Of a stretch of DNA of 64,000 nt, positions 49,394 to 58,571 are shown piece by piece. The stretch comes from CADEEN01 sp963738425. Lineage in GTDB: Bacteria; Pseudomonadota; Gammaproteobacteria; Burkholderiales; Burkholderiaceae_C. Positions within the stretch are counted from its first letter, which is position 1; every line of letters begins with the position of its first letter. The notes beneath the pieces are model-generated. The model did no database searches and was not told where the DNA came from. It saw only the letters and a program-made list of their open reading frames with translations. The stretch is from positions 62,001-126,000 of the forward strand of contig CAVTWT010000030.1 in NCBI GenBank assembly GCA_963738425.1. Direction: 5' to 3'. The position numbers were made by a program, and so were the translations under genes.

Positions 49394-50323
49394 TCATTTC
49401 ACCGAGTTGCTCAGCGTCGTTTCCAGCCCATCGTCGCGCGTGAAGCGAAAGCGCGAGGTGACGACGATCTGGTCGGCCTGCTTGCGCATGTCGGCGGTGA
49501 AGTTGCCGAACGGCGAGGCGGCGCGAACGATGGCCAGCGCGCGGCGGTCGAGCAGGCGCGAGGTGGACGGGCGCACGATGTCGGCCTCGACGACGCGGCC
49601 GTTGACATCGACAGTGATGTTCATCGTCAGCTCGCCATACATCTTCTTGCCGTTCTGTTCGGGGAAGTCGCGCGTGCCGCGCTCTTCGATCTTGCGCCGC
49701 AGGCTGTCGTAGTAGATCGCGTAGTCGGCCTCGCGCGTGGACGGGCTGATGTAGCGCTTCTTCGGCCGCGCGTTCTCGTCGTTGACGCGCTTCTCGATTT
49801 CCGCCAGCAGCTGCAGCAACTGGCGCCGCCGTTCCTCGCGTGCTTTTTCTTCCGGGTTGCCGGCGTCGCGAGACGGGTCGGGCGGCGGCAGCAGCGCGAT
49901 CTCGCGGCGGATCTGCGCCAACAACTGCTGCTGCTCTTCCTGCATGCGCTCGATCTGCTTGCGCGCGTTCTCCAGCGAGTCACCGGTTTCTATGGTCGCG
50001 GCGGGCGGCAGCGGCGAGGTGGCTCGGCCGGCGGCCGCCTCGCCGCCACCGGCCAGGTTGGCCTGCGCGATCGCCTGCGCCAGCACGGCCCGTTCGGTGG
50101 TCTTGGCGTTGACCAGGATCACTTCGAGCGGCGTGTTTTCGAAGATGCGGTTGAAGCGCTCGGGATCGACGAAACGAACCGTCAGCAGCACCACATGAAC
50201 GGCCAGCGACACGATGATCGCGCCGTGGAGCGTCGTCAGCCGCCAGCGGCTCTTCTCGCGCACATCGCGCAGCTCGGCCTGCCGCGTCAGGATGCTGGTG
50301 TTGATGTAGTCGCGGCGGGTCAT
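49394..50323 (-). CDS. TonB-like energy transducer / TonB C-terminal domain protein
   Basis: This 309-residue protein has a cytoplasmic N-terminus and one membrane helix (about 32-54, LHGAIIVSLAVHVVLLTVRF). A long helical or coiled region with Glu/Gln/Arg repeats (about 110-195, KQIERMQEEQQQLLAQIRRE) follows, and the C-terminal TonB-type fold is YGELTMNITVDVNGRVVEADIV. It could span the periplasm and link the inner membrane to an outer-membrane receptor, but no exbB or exbD is adjacent. The ATG overlaps the RNase gene's stop. Confidence 0.85.
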   Translation of the reverse strand: MTRRDYINTSILTRQAELRDVREKSRWRLTTLHGAIIVSLAVHVVLLTVRFVDPERFNRIFENTPLEVILVNAKTTERAVLAQAIAQANLAGGGEAAAGRATSPLPPAATIETGDSLENARKQIERMQEEQQQLLAQIRREIALLPPPDPSRDAGNPEEKAREERRRQLLQLLAEIEKRVNDENARPKKRYISPSTREADYAIYYDSLRRKIEERGTRDFPEQNGKKMYGELTMNITVDVNGRVVEADIVRPSTSRLLDRRALAIVRAASPFGNFTADMRKQADQIVVTSRFRFTRDDGLETTLSNSVK

Positions 50324-52344
50324 GTCGGTGGCGCTACGGGCTCAGGCTCGTTGAGATCGATCGCCAGCGCCAGCGGCGCAGCATCGACGGCCTCACTGTC
50401 GTCGTCTTCAGCTGCTGCCGGCGTGACCTGTTCATCCAGCCGTGCCAACAAGTTGGCATGAACGTCGAGCGTGAGCGCGTCGGTGCCGGTGATGCGCACG
50501 CGCACATGCGTGCCGCGAGGCAGCGGTTCGCAGCCGAGGGCCTTGAACACGAGCGGCAAGTGGTCGGCGCGCACCAGGCCGTCTTTCATCACCACGGCGT
50601 CGAGCTCCGTGATGCCCTGCTGCGTCAGATGCTGGATCGTCCAGTAGCGCTCGATGCCATGCTGGAAGTCGCCATACGCGCTGTACGCGGCGTCGAACGA
50701 CGAGATGACCGAAAACAGCATCGCGTCCTTGGGCTTGAACGGCGCGGCCAGCGCCGCAGTGCGGCCGTGGCGCGCGCAGGCAATGATCTGCCACTGGTTG
50801 ACGAGGTCGACATAGCGCCGCAGCGGCGACGTCGCCCAGGCGTACTGCGCCACGCCCATGCCGGCGTGCGGCTGCGGCTTGACGCCCATTCGCACCTTGA
50901 TGCCGGGCGCGAGGCTGGCTTGGCTGCGGTAGATGCCGGGCACGCCATGTTCGGCCAACCAGCCGCCCCAGGTGCTGTTGGCCAGGATCATCGCCTCGGC
51001 CACGATCAGGTCGAGCGGCGCGCCGCGCTGGCGCGTCGTGATCGCAACAGGTTCGTCGCCCAGGGGTTCCCCGCCGCGGTTGTTGTCGAGCTTGAAACTG
51101 TAGTCCGGGCGGTTGAAATTTTCGGGCTTGCCACGCACGACCTCGCGCCTGGCCTTCAGCGTTTGCGCGAGCTTGAAGGTGAAGGCGAGTTCTTGCGCGA
51201 ACGGGTAATCCGCAGGCGCGTCGCCAGCCAGCGATGCGGCCGTGACCACCGCGTCGAGTTTGTCGTGGCGCAAGTTGGCCGCGATCGGCACGCGTTCGAG
51301 TTTCGTCTCGTGGCTCTTCACTTCGAGCGTGGCCTCGTCGAAGCTCACGTACAAACTCACAGCGGGGCAATCGCGCCCTTCGACCAGCGTGTAGGCCTCG
51401 ACCACGGCATCCGGCAGCATCGTCAGCTTCCAGCCCGGCATGTAGACGGTCGAGAGGCGCTGCGAAGCGACCTTGTCGATCTCACTGCCGGTGGCAAAGG
51501 CCAGGCCGGGTGCGGCAATGTGCACGCCGATGACCACGGTGCCGCTGCCCAGGCCCTGCACCGAGAGGGCATCGTCGATCTCGGTGGTGCTGGAGTCGTC
51601 GATTGAAAACGCCTGGACGGCGGCGACAGGCAGCGCATCTTTGACCGCCGGTGCGGCAAGGCCTGCCGGAAAGGCCGTGCCCTTCGGGAACTGGTCGAAC
51701 AGAAAGCGCTTCCAGTGGAACTGGTAGGCGCTGGTGATCGCCCCGGCGGACTTCAGCAGATCAAGTGGCGCCTTCTGCGAGCGTTTCGCGGCGTCGACCA
51801 CGGCCTTGTACTCGGGCGCGTTCTTGTCGGGCTTGAACAGGATCTTGTAGAGCTGCTCGCGCACCGGCGGCGGGCAGGCGCCTGCCACCAACTCGTCGGC
51901 CCAGACGCCGATCTGCGCGGCCATCTGCTTCTTGCGCTCGATCGCCAGCAATGCGGCCTTGACGATGTCTCCCGGCGCTTTCTTGAACTGGCCCTTGCCG
52001 ATGCGGCGAAAGTAGTGCGGCGCGTCGAACAAACGGAACAGCGCCGCGGCTTGCTTTTCGACGCCGGCCTTGGCGTCGTAGTAGTCGCGCGCCAGATCGG
52101 CGAATCCGAACTCGCCTTCTGGCGCGAACTCCCACGCCAGATCGAGATCGATGTCATCGGCCAGCACGCGCGCGCGACTCATCAACTCGGCGGGCACGGG
52201 CTGCTCGAACTTGAGCATGACGTTGGCGGTCTTGACTTTGACGCGCTTGCCGGAATCCAGCTCGACTTGCATCGACGCGTCGGACTCGTTCATCACGCGG
52301 CCGGCGTGGAATTTACCGGCGTCATCGAAGAGGGCGTAGGTCAT
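50320..52344 (-). CDS. RNase II/RNB-domain exoribonuclease
   Basis: This 674-residue protein has an N-terminal OB-like domain, a helical linker region (about 75-215) and an RNB catalytic domain (about 235-560). The metal-binding aspartates are in SIDDSSTTEIDDALS, and SLYVSFDEATLEV and TSPLRRYVDLVNQWQ follow. The C-terminal about 80 residues hold a degenerate S1-like region and an acidic tail. It degrades single-stranded RNA 3' to 5'. The order RNB then TonB-like gene is common in Burkholderiales. Confidence 0.93.
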   Translation of the reverse strand: MTYALFDDAGKFHAGRVMNESDASMQVELDSGKRVKVKTANVMLKFEQPVPAELMSRARVLADDIDLDLAWEFAPEGEFGFADLARDYYDAKAGVEKQAAALFRLFDAPHYFRRIGKGQFKKAPGDIVKAALLAIERKKQMAAQIGVWADELVAGACPPPVREQLYKILFKPDKNAPEYKAVVDAAKRSQKAPLDLLKSAGAITSAYQFHWKRFLFDQFPKGTAFPAGLAAPAVKDALPVAAVQAFSIDDSSTTEIDDALSVQGLGSGTVVIGVHIAAPGLAFATGSEIDKVASQRLSTVYMPGWKLTMLPDAVVEAYTLVEGRDCPAVSLYVSFDEATLEVKSHETKLERVPIAANLRHDKLDAVVTAASLAGDAPADYPFAQELAFTFKLAQTLKARREVVRGKPENFNRPDYSFKLDNNRGGEPLGDEPVAITTRQRGAPLDLIVAEAMILANSTWGGWLAEHGVPGIYRSQASLAPGIKVRMGVKPQPHAGMGVAQYAWATSPLRRYVDLVNQWQIIACARHGRTAALAAPFKPKDAMLFSVISSFDAAYSAYGDFQHGIERYWTIQHLTQQGITELDAVVMKDGLVRADHLPLVFKALGCEPLPRGTHVRVRITGTDALTLDVHANLLARLDEQVTPAAAEDDDSEAVDAAPLALAIDLNEPEPVAPPT

Positions 52345-52378
52345 CAGGGGCGCGATTGTCGCCGAGCGGCCGCTCAGG

Positions 52379-52457
52379 CCAGCGCCGGGCCGCTCCCAAG
52401 CGTGGGCCTGAGTATCCCCTCGGGGGAGTGCGAGCGTAGCGAGCGAGGGGTCGTCAT
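52379..52457. repeat. Intergenic repeat, copy 3
   Basis: The plus strand reads GCGCCGGGCCGCTCCCAAGC, then TCCCCTCGGGGGA (a self-complementary core), then GCGAGCGTAGCGAGCG and GGGGTCGTCAT. It fills the gap between yqiA and the RNase gene. The same blocks in the same order occur at 53062 and, inverted, at 58941. Confidence 0.85.
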
Positions 52458-52458
52458 G

Positions 52459-53052
52459 TTACAACCCGAGGAACGCCAGGATCGCCGGCAAATGCTCGTC
52501 GAAGTCCGACAACGCGTGGTCGCTGCCGTCGACGAGGCGCATCGGTGAGCTGTCATAGCGGCCGCTCATTTCGCGCCAGTCGAGCACCTCGTCGCCTTTG
52601 GCGATCACCGGCAGGTAGCGATCGGGCTGCGTCACCGCGCGCGGCGTCAGCAGGCGCAACTGCGTCACGTACTCGGGCTTGAAGTAGAACGCGTCGTCGG
52701 GGTCGTGAAACGACGTCAGCTCACCGATGTAGCCGGCCAGATCGCGGGCCGGGTTGATGGCCGGGTTGAGCAGCACCGCGCGGCAGCCAGTCCTTTCCGC
52801 GACCACGGTGGCATAAAAGCCGCCGAGCGAGCTGCCGATGACGGCCATGCGCTCGGTTGGCCAGCGCGCCAGCTCCTCGAACACCAGCTCCATCGACTCG
52901 CGCGGCGATGGCGGCAACTGCGGACACCACCAATGCACTTCGGGCCGGTGGCGCTGCAGCCAGTCGGCCATGAAGCGCGCCTTGAACGACTTTGGTGAAG
53001 AGCGGAAACCGTGCAGGTAGAGCAGGTGCGTGATCGGCTCGTCGTGGGTCAT
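52459..53052 (-). CDS. YqiA/UPF0227-type esterase
   Basis: This 197-residue alpha/beta hydrolase has the opening motif LLYLHGFRSSPKSFKA, the nucleophile elbow GSSLGGFYAT (Ser about 76), a likely acid residue in AKGDEVLDWREM and the catalytic His in DGSDHALSDFDEHL. YqiA of E. coli is an esterase on short acyl esters. I chose the ATG at 53052 (MTHDEPITHLLYL); upstream in-frame sequence consists of the repeat. It lies between mpl and the RNase gene with a repeat on each side. Confidence 0.9.
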   Translation of the reverse strand: MTHDEPITHLLYLHGFRSSPKSFKARFMADWLQRHRPEVHWWCPQLPPSPRESMELVFEELARWPTERMAVIGSSLGGFYATVVAERTGCRAVLLNPAINPARDLAGYIGELTSFHDPDDAFYFKPEYVTQLRLLTPRAVTQPDRYLPVIAKGDEVLDWREMSGRYDSSPMRLVDGSDHALSDFDEHLPAILAFLGL

Positions 53053-53061
53053 TTGAAACTC

Positions 53062-53134
53062 AGGCAAGCGCCGGGCCGCTCCCAAGCGGCCTGAGATCCC
53101 CTCGGGGGACGCGAGCAAAGCGAGCTTGGGGTCG
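53062..53134. repeat. Intergenic repeat, copy 4
   Basis: The plus strand reads AAGCGCCGGGCCGCTCCCAAGC, ATCCCCTCGGGGGA, CGCGAGCAAAGCGAGC and GGGGTCGTCAT, nearly the same as copy 3 but shorter in the middle. It sits between mpl and yqiA. Confidence 0.85.
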
Positions 53135-54502
53135 TCATTTTCTTCGAAGGCCGTCGAGTAGCTTGGCGTGAATGCCGCCGAAGCTGCCGTTGCTCATGCA
53201 CAGCACGTGGTCGCCAGGTTTCGCGGCAGCGATCACCGCGGCGGCCAGTGCATCGACCTTGTCGGAGACAACAGCGAGTGAGCCCATCGGCGCCAGCGCG
53301 TCGCGCGCGTCCCAGCCGTAGCTGCCTTGCAGGCAGAACGACAGGTCGGCTTCTTCGAGCGCCCAGGGCAGCTGCGCCTTCATCGTGCCCAGCTTCATCG
53401 TGTTCGAGCGCGGCTCGAAGACCGCCAGCACACGCTGCAGGCCAACGCGCTGGCGCAAGCCGCCCACCGTGGCGCGGATCGCGGTTGGGTGGTGCGCGAA
53501 GTCGTCATAGACCTTGACGCCGCCCGCCTCACCGATCAACTCCATGCGCCGCTTGGCGTTCTCGAACTTGCCGAGCGCTGCGGCTGCCGCCTCCGGCGTC
53601 ACACCGACATGCTCGGCCGCACCGATCGCGGCCAGCGCGTTCAACTGGTTGTGCTCGCCTTGCAGCGCCCACTCGACGCGGCCGATCTTCAAACTGCCGC
53701 GCAGCACGTCGAAAGCGTGCGGCTCGCCGCGTGCGCGCAAGGCGCCGGGCTCCTCGCGCAGCGCACCGAAGCGCACGACCTCGCTCCAGCAGCCGCGTGT
53801 CAACACACGCTGCAAGGCTTCGTCGCGCGCGTTGACGACCAGACGGCCCTTGCCCGGCACCGTGCGCACGAGATGGTGGAACTGCGTTTCGATGGCGGCA
53901 AGGTCGGCAAAGATGTCGGCGTGATCCATCTCCAGGTTGTTCAGGATCGCGGTGCGCGGCCGGTAGTGCACGAACTTGCTGCGCTTGTCGAACAAGGCCG
54001 TGTCGTACTCGTCGGCTTCGATGACAAAGAACTTTCCGGCGCCCAGCCGCGCCGAGATGCCGAAGTTCATCGGCACGCCGCCGATCAGGAAGCCCGGCTT
54101 CAGGCCGGCCGCTTCCAGGATCCAGGCCAGCATCGCGCTCGTTGTCGTCTTGCCATGCGTGCCGGCCACGGCCAACACATGCTGGTGCCTGAGCACGTGT
54201 TCGTACAACCACTGCGGGCCGCTCGTGTAGTCGGCGCCGGCGTCGAGGATCGCTTCCATCAGCGCGAAGTCCTGTGAGCGCGCGCGGGTGACGACATTGC
54301 CGATCACGAACACGTCGGGTTTGAGCGCCATCTGATCAGCGCCAAAGCCTTCGATCAGCTCGATGCCGAGCGCGCGCAGCTGATCGCTCATCGGCGGATA
54401 GACATTGGCATCGCAGCCCGTGACCTTGTGGCCGGCTTCGCGCGCGATCGCCGCGATGCCGCCCATGAAGGTGCCGCAGATGCCCAGGATGTGGATGTGC
54501 AT
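53135..54502 (-). CDS. mpl: UDP-N-acetylmuramate:L-alanyl-gamma-D-glutamyl-meso-diaminopimelate ligase
   Basis: This 455-residue Mur ligase of peptidoglycan recycling reattaches murein tripeptide to UDP-MurNAc. It starts MHIHILGICGTFMGGIAAIA. The P-loop is AVAGTHGKTTTSAM (about 112-125), and GEHNQLNALAAIGAAEHVG and DDFAHHPTAI are Mur-ligase hallmarks. GTFMGG instead of the MurC-type GxGMSG distinguishes Mpl. It fits functionally with AmpD in the same window. Confidence 0.97.
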   Translation of the reverse strand: MHIHILGICGTFMGGIAAIAREAGHKVTGCDANVYPPMSDQLRALGIELIEGFGADQMALKPDVFVIGNVVTRARSQDFALMEAILDAGADYTSGPQWLYEHVLRHQHVLAVAGTHGKTTTSAMLAWILEAAGLKPGFLIGGVPMNFGISARLGAGKFFVIEADEYDTALFDKRSKFVHYRPRTAILNNLEMDHADIFADLAAIETQFHHLVRTVPGKGRLVVNARDEALQRVLTRGCWSEVVRFGALREEPGALRARGEPHAFDVLRGSLKIGRVEWALQGEHNQLNALAAIGAAEHVGVTPEAAAAALGKFENAKRRMELIGEAGGVKVYDDFAHHPTAIRATVGGLRQRVGLQRVLAVFEPRSNTMKLGTMKAQLPWALEEADLSFCLQGSYGWDARDALAPMGSLAVVSDKVDALAAAVIAAAKPGDHVLCMSNGSFGGIHAKLLDGLRRK

Positions 54503-54535
54503 CGCGGAATTCTAGGGCGCTGATATCGTGCGCCG

Positions 54536-54979
54536 ATGGGCTTTGCACCCGCTCACAACCCGTTCGCCTGGATCGGCACGCATGCCTTTGCCTATCCGCT
54601 GCTCGAAGTGCTGCACATCATCGGCATTGCGATGCTGCTCGGCAGCCTGCTGCTGGTCGAGTTGCGGGTCTGGGGTTTTGGCGCCGCGCTGCCGATCGAG
54701 CCCTTGGCGCGGCTGGCGCTGCCGCTGACGCTGGCCGGTTTTGCGCTGGCTGCCACCACCGGGTTGCTGATGTTTGCCAGCCAGCCGGGCGACTTGATCG
54801 CCAACCGCGTCTTTGTCATCAAGATGGGCCTGGTGATGCTGGCGGGCTTGAACGCAGCGTCCTTTCATGCGCGCGGCGGACTGCAGCGCAGCGACCGCAT
54901 GGCGCGCTTTCAGACCCTGTTGTCAGTCGGGATTTGGCTGACCGTTATCTTCTGTGGCCGCTGGATCGCCTACCGCTGA
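54536..54979 (+). CDS. Inner-membrane protein of unknown function
   Basis: This 147-residue protein has four likely membrane helices (about residues 20-40, 55-80, 90-110 and 122-142), with HIIGIAMLLGSLLLVELRVWG and LAATTGLLMFASQP among them. The histidines in the first helix could bind haem, but that is speculation. The ATG at 54536 gives the full topology. It is followed after 11 bp by a small exported protein, and the two probably form one unit. Divergent from mpl. Confidence 0.78.
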   Translation: MGFAPAHNPFAWIGTHAFAYPLLEVLHIIGIAMLLGSLLLVELRVWGFGAALPIEPLARLALPLTLAGFALAATTGLLMFASQPGDLIANRVFVIKMGLVMLAGLNAASFHARGGLQRSDRMARFQTLLSVGIWLTVIFCGRWIAYR

Positions 54980-54990
54980 GGAGCTCACTC

Positions 54991-55455
54991 ATGGACCGCC
55001 GAATTTTGCTGACCGCCGCTGCTTGTCTGCCGCTCGCTGCTCGCGCCCACCATGGCTGGAGCAGTTTCGATCTGGCGCGGCCGATCTACCTTGAAGGCCG
55101 CGCCGTCAACGTGGCATGGCGCAATCCACATGTCGAGCTCGATCTCGATCTCGCGCCCGAACTCAAGCTGCCGGCCGACCTGGCACAGCGCGCGGTGCCG
55201 GCGCAATCCGCCAGCGTCGATGGCGCCGGTCTGCTCAAAGCGGCGCAACTGCCGACGCGCAAGGACAAGCGCTGGCACATTGAACTCGCGCCGCTGTCGC
55301 GCATGGAGGCCTGGAAAGCGGCCGAGATCAAGAACGGCGACGCGATCTCGATGCTCGGATTTACCTTTGCGGGAGAGAAAGGCCAGGCGATCTTGCGCGT
55401 CGAGTACCTGTGGGCCGGCGGCAAGACCTACGCCCTGCGCTCGTCCCCGGCCTGA
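54991..55455 (+). CDS. Exported DUF6152-type protein
   Basis: This 154-residue protein has a signal peptide (MDRRILLTAAACLPLAARAH, cleaved near residue 19) and begins the mature part with HHGWSSFD, a signature of the DUF6152 family. The segment AVNVAWRNPHVELDLDL and the later MLGFTFAGEKGQAILRVEYLW are also typical. The family is periplasmic and of unknown function. GAGGAGC just upstream is a good ribosome site. It converges on hemL with no gap. Confidence 0.85.
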   Translation: MDRRILLTAAACLPLAARAHHGWSSFDLARPIYLEGRAVNVAWRNPHVELDLDLAPELKLPADLAQRAVPAQSASVDGAGLLKAAQLPTRKDKRWHIELAPLSRMEAWKAAEIKNGDAISMLGFTFAGEKGQAILRVEYLWAGGKTYALRSSPA

Positions 55456-56748
55456 CTACAGCGACTTGAAGGCCTCTCGCGCCGCTGACAACGTGGTGTC
55501 GATGTCGGCCGCCGTGTGCGCCGCGCTGACGAAGCCAGCTTCATACAGCGCCGGGGCGAGGTAGACGCCGCGACCCAGCATGGCGTGGAAGAAGCGGTTG
55601 AAGCGCTCCTTGTCGGTGGCCATCACGGTGCCGTAGTTCTGCGGCAAGGCGTCGGCGAAGAAGAAGCCGAACATGCCGCCTTCGCTGTCGCTGCAGAACG
55701 GCACGCCAGCGCTCTTGGCTTCGCGAGTCAGACCCTCGGCCAGCGAGCGCGTGCGCTGCGACAACGCGTCGAAGAAGCCGGGCTTGGCAATCTCATGCAA
55801 GGTCGCCAGGCCGCAGGCCGTGGCCACCGGGTTGCCCGACAGCGTGCCGGCCTGGTAGACCGGGCCGAGCGGCGCCAGCTGCGACATCACGTCGCGGCTG
55901 CCACCGAAGGCCGCCAGCGGCATGCCACCCCCGATGACCTTGCCGAACACACTGACATCGGGCTTGAAGCCGGGGATCAATCTGGCGTAGATGCTTTGCG
56001 CGCTGCCGAGGGCGACGCGAAAGCCGGTCATGACCTCGTCGAATACCAGCAGCGTGCCGTCGCGCGAACACAGTTCACGCAGCCGCGCCATGAATGGCAC
56101 GGCCGCGCGCACGAAATTCATGTTGCCGGCGATCGGCTCGATCATCACGCAGGCGAGTTCGCGTGGGTGGGCGTCGAACGCGGCTTCGAGCGCCGCCACG
56201 TCGTTGTACGGCAGCACGATGGTGTCTTTGGCCACTTCGGGTGGCACACCGGCCGAAGTCGGATGGCCGAAGGTGGCCAGTCCCGAGCCGGCTTTCACGA
56301 GCAATGCATCGGCATGGCCGTGGTAGCAGCCCTCGAACTTGATGAACTTGGCGCGGCCGGTGGCGCCGCGCGCCAGGCGCAGCGCGCTCATGCCGGCTTC
56401 GGTGCCGCTGGAGACCAGGCGCACCTGCTCCATGCTCGGCACGTGGGCCAGGATCGCTTCGGCGAGTTCGATCTCGCGCTCAGTCGGGGCGCCGAAGGAC
56501 AGGCCTTCGCTGGCGGCGCGTGTCACTGCTTCGAGCACCGCCGGATGGCCGTGGCCGAGGATCATCGGGCCCCACGAGCCGATGTAGTCGATGTACTTCT
56601 TGACCTCGGCGTCCCAGAGGTAAGCGCCCTGCGCGCGCGCGATGAAGCGCGGCGTGCCGCCGACGGCGCGAAACGCCCGCACCGGCGAGTTGACGCCACC
56701 GGGGATGACCTTCTGCGCTCGCTCGAAGAGCTGCTGGTTAGTGGACAC
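55456..56748 (-). CDS. hemL: Glutamate-1-semialdehyde 2,1-aminomutase
   Basis: This 430-residue PLP enzyme makes 5-aminolevulinate, the step after HemA. It has RAFRAVGGTPRFIARAQGAY, SSGTEAGMSALRLAR, EGCYHGHADALLVKAGSG, DEVMTGFRVALG and the PLP Lys in SVFGKVIGGGMPLAAFGG (about 267). I chose the GTG at 56748 (VSTNQQLFERAQ), which overlaps the end of the ThiD-like gene by 11 bp and is followed at once by the conserved GGVNSPVRAF region. Confidence 0.97.
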   Translation of the reverse strand: MSTNQQLFERAQKVIPGGVNSPVRAFRAVGGTPRFIARAQGAYLWDAEVKKYIDYIGSWGPMILGHGHPAVLEAVTRAASEGLSFGAPTEREIELAEAILAHVPSMEQVRLVSSGTEAGMSALRLARGATGRAKFIKFEGCYHGHADALLVKAGSGLATFGHPTSAGVPPEVAKDTIVLPYNDVAALEAAFDAHPRELACVMIEPIAGNMNFVRAAVPFMARLRELCSRDGTLLVFDEVMTGFRVALGSAQSIYARLIPGFKPDVSVFGKVIGGGMPLAAFGGSRDVMSQLAPLGPVYQAGTLSGNPVATACGLATLHEIAKPGFFDALSQRTRSLAEGLTREAKSAGVPFCSDSEGGMFGFFFADALPQNYGTVMATDKERFNRFFHAMLGRGVYLAPALYEAGFVSAAHTAADIDTTLSAAREAFKSL

Positions 56749-57712
56749 GGCGCGACGCTCCAGGCGGCAGGTTGTTGCTGTCGTCGCTGGGCTCTGCGCC
56801 CCCTTCACCTTCGAGGGTGGCGTCGCCATCCTCCGGCGGCGGCAGCGCCCAGAAGAAGCGATCGGGGACGACGTTGCCCATGCCCGGCCGGAAGCCCGCG
56901 TCCAGGCTCTGGTCGAGAAACTGCAGCGCTTCGCCGACGGCGTCCGACAACTCCGCGCCCGAGGCCAGCAGCGCGGCCAGCGCGGCCGACAGCGTGTCGC
57001 CGGCGCCGACAAAACCGGCCTCGAAGAGCTCGAACTTCTCGCCAGTCAGCGCGCCCTGCGGCGAAGCCAGCACGTTGTCGATCCATTGCTCCTTGCTGCC
57101 TTTTTTGGATGAGGACGGCAGCATGACGCCGGTCACCAGCACGAAGCGCGTGCCATGCTCACCGGCGGCCACGGCCAGCTCGCGCGCCGAGGGTGCACGC
57201 TCGTTGTCCCAGTCGGGCAGCAGGAAGTCGGTCAGCGTCTTGTGGTTGCCCACCAGCACTTCGGCCGCCGGCAGGATCAGCTCGCGAAACGCGTCCATGT
57301 AGTTCTGCAGGTCGTCCTCGTCGACCCAGCCCAGGCTGGGCATGTAGGCCACCAGCGGGATGTCGGGGTAGTCGGAGAGGATCTCGGCCACCGCCGCGAC
57401 GTTGTCGGCGTTGCCGAGGAAGCCGACCTTCCAGGCCGCCAGCGTCACGTCCTCAAGGATCGTGCGCGCCTGCTCGGCCACATGTTCGGCCTCGATCGGG
57501 TGCTGGTCGAAGACCTCGGCGCTGTCGCGCAGCACGATCGAGGTGATGACCGGCAGCGTGTGTGCGCCCATCGCCGAGATGGTGGCCACGTCGCCTGCGC
57601 TGCCGCCTGCGCCCGAGGCGTCGCTGGCGTTGAAGCTCATCACGCAGGCCGGCGCAGGCGGCTCTTCGGCCACGACAGCGCCGGGATCGACAACGGAAGG
57701 ATCGGGATTCAT
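56738..57712 (-). CDS. ThiD-like hydroxymethylpyrimidine/phosphomethylpyrimidine kinase
   Basis: This 324-residue PfkB/ribokinase-fold protein has MSFNASDASGAGGSAGDVATIS, which corresponds to the ThiD substrate region, and the anion-hole/catalytic motif GFVGAGDTLSAALAALL. It has an N-terminal extension of about 24 residues and a C-terminal acidic, low-complexity tail (about 295-324). The family makes the pyrimidine precursor of thiamine. The position before hemL is frequent in Burkholderiales. The tail overlaps the hemL start. Confidence 0.88.
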   Translation of the reverse strand: MNPDPSVVDPGAVVAEEPPAPACVMSFNASDASGAGGSAGDVATISAMGAHTLPVITSIVLRDSAEVFDQHPIEAEHVAEQARTILEDVTLAAWKVGFLGNADNVAAVAEILSDYPDIPLVAYMPSLGWVDEDDLQNYMDAFRELILPAAEVLVGNHKTLTDFLLPDWDNERAPSARELAVAAGEHGTRFVLVTGVMLPSSSKKGSKEQWIDNVLASPQGALTGEKFELFEAGFVGAGDTLSAALAALLASGAELSDAVGEALQFLDQSLDAGFRPGMGNVVPDRFFWALPPPEDGDATLEGEGGAEPSDDSNNLPPGASRRVH

Positions 57713-57861
57713 AGGAGGGCGCACCCAGCAGACGGCCGCAGCATGCGATTTGTGTGTGGTTCTAGGCAATCGCCGAGGGACTCAAAGCGGACCTCTAGCG
57801 GAATGTGAAGAAAGTACCGTATGTGCCTAGTAGCGCTTGGATTTCTCGTTTTTTCGCTCAA

Positions 57862-57867
57862 TACAAT
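57862..57867 (+). promoter_or_regulatory. Weak -10 promoter candidate for rubredoxin-pilG
   Basis: TACAAT is 32 bp upstream of the rubredoxin GTG. The only -35-like sequence (TTGGAT at 57837-57842) is 19 bp away, which is long. The 186 bp between the ThiD-like start and the rubredoxin hold no other gene. Confidence 0.3.
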
Positions 57868-57898
57868 AGCCCCGCATTGTAGTGATTGACACGCTCTC

Positions 57899-58075
57899 GT
57901 GACTGAACCCACTCGTACTTGGATGTGCCTGATCTGCGGTTGGATCTATGAAGAGTCCGCCGGCGATCCCGAACATGGCCTGCCGGCCGGAACGGCTTGG
58001 GCCGACGTGCCCATGAACTGGACCTGCCCGGAGTGTGGCGCACGCAAAGAAGATTTCGAAATGGTGCAGCTGTGA
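57899..58075 (+). CDS. Rubredoxin
   Basis: This 58-residue protein, too short for many gene callers, has the two rubredoxin iron-binding motifs, CLIC (Cys 10 and Cys 13, in WMCLICGWIYEE) and CPEC (Cys 43 and Cys 46, in MNWTCPECGARKEDFEMV). These form a one-iron Fe(Cys)4 site for electron transfer. The start is a GTG at 57899. It precedes pilG by 40 bp on the same strand; rubredoxin next to pilG is a recurrent arrangement in Beta- and Gammaproteobacteria. Confidence 0.95.
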   Translation: MTEPTRTWMCLICGWIYEESAGDPEHGLPAGTAWADVPMNWTCPECGARKEDFEMVQL

Positions 58076-58115
58076 ACGCCTGCACCTTGCGAACCGCCTA
58101 AGGAGTTGCCGCTCG

Positions 58116-58538
58116 ATGACAAACACCTTTGCAAAAGCCTCCGATGCCACCGGCGTCAAGGTGCTGGTCATCGACGACAGCAACACCATCCGCCGCAGCG
58201 CCGAGATCTTTCTCGCCCAGGGCGGCCACCAGGTTGTGCTGGCTGAAGACGGCTTCGACGCGCTGGCCAAGGTCAACGACCATTCGCCGGAACTGGTCTT
58301 CTGCGACATCCTGATGCCGCGCCTCGACGGTTACCAGACCTGCGCCATCATCAAGCGCAACCCGCGCTTTGCGCATGTGCCGGTGATCATGCTGTCATCC
58401 AAGGATGGGCTGTTCGACAAGGCGCGCGGGCGCATGGTCGGCGCCGAGGATTACCTGACCAAACCCTTTACAAAAGAACAGTTGCTGCGCGCTGTACAGC
58501 ACTTCAGCAAGCGCATCGAAGCGCCAGCCGCGGCCTGA
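58116..58538 (+). CDS. pilG: Twitching-motility response regulator PilG
   Basis: This 140-residue single-domain CheY-like receiver has the acidic pair in VLVIDDSNTIRRSAE (Asp 20 and 21), the phospho-acceptor Asp 64 in VFCDILMPRLDGYQT and the Lys in EDYLTKPF. It acts in the Pil-Chp chemosensory pathway that controls type IV pilus extension. AAGGAG (58100-58105) precedes the ATG at 58116. Confidence 0.95.
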   Translation: MTNTFAKASDATGVKVLVIDDSNTIRRSAEIFLAQGGHQVVLAEDGFDALAKVNDHSPELVFCDILMPRLDGYQTCAIIKRNPRFAHVPVIMLSSKDGLFDKARGRMVGAEDYLTKPFTKEQLLRAVQHFSKRIEAPAAA

Positions 58539-58571
58539 AGTTCGCGATCCACACGCTCTGACGGACCCATC

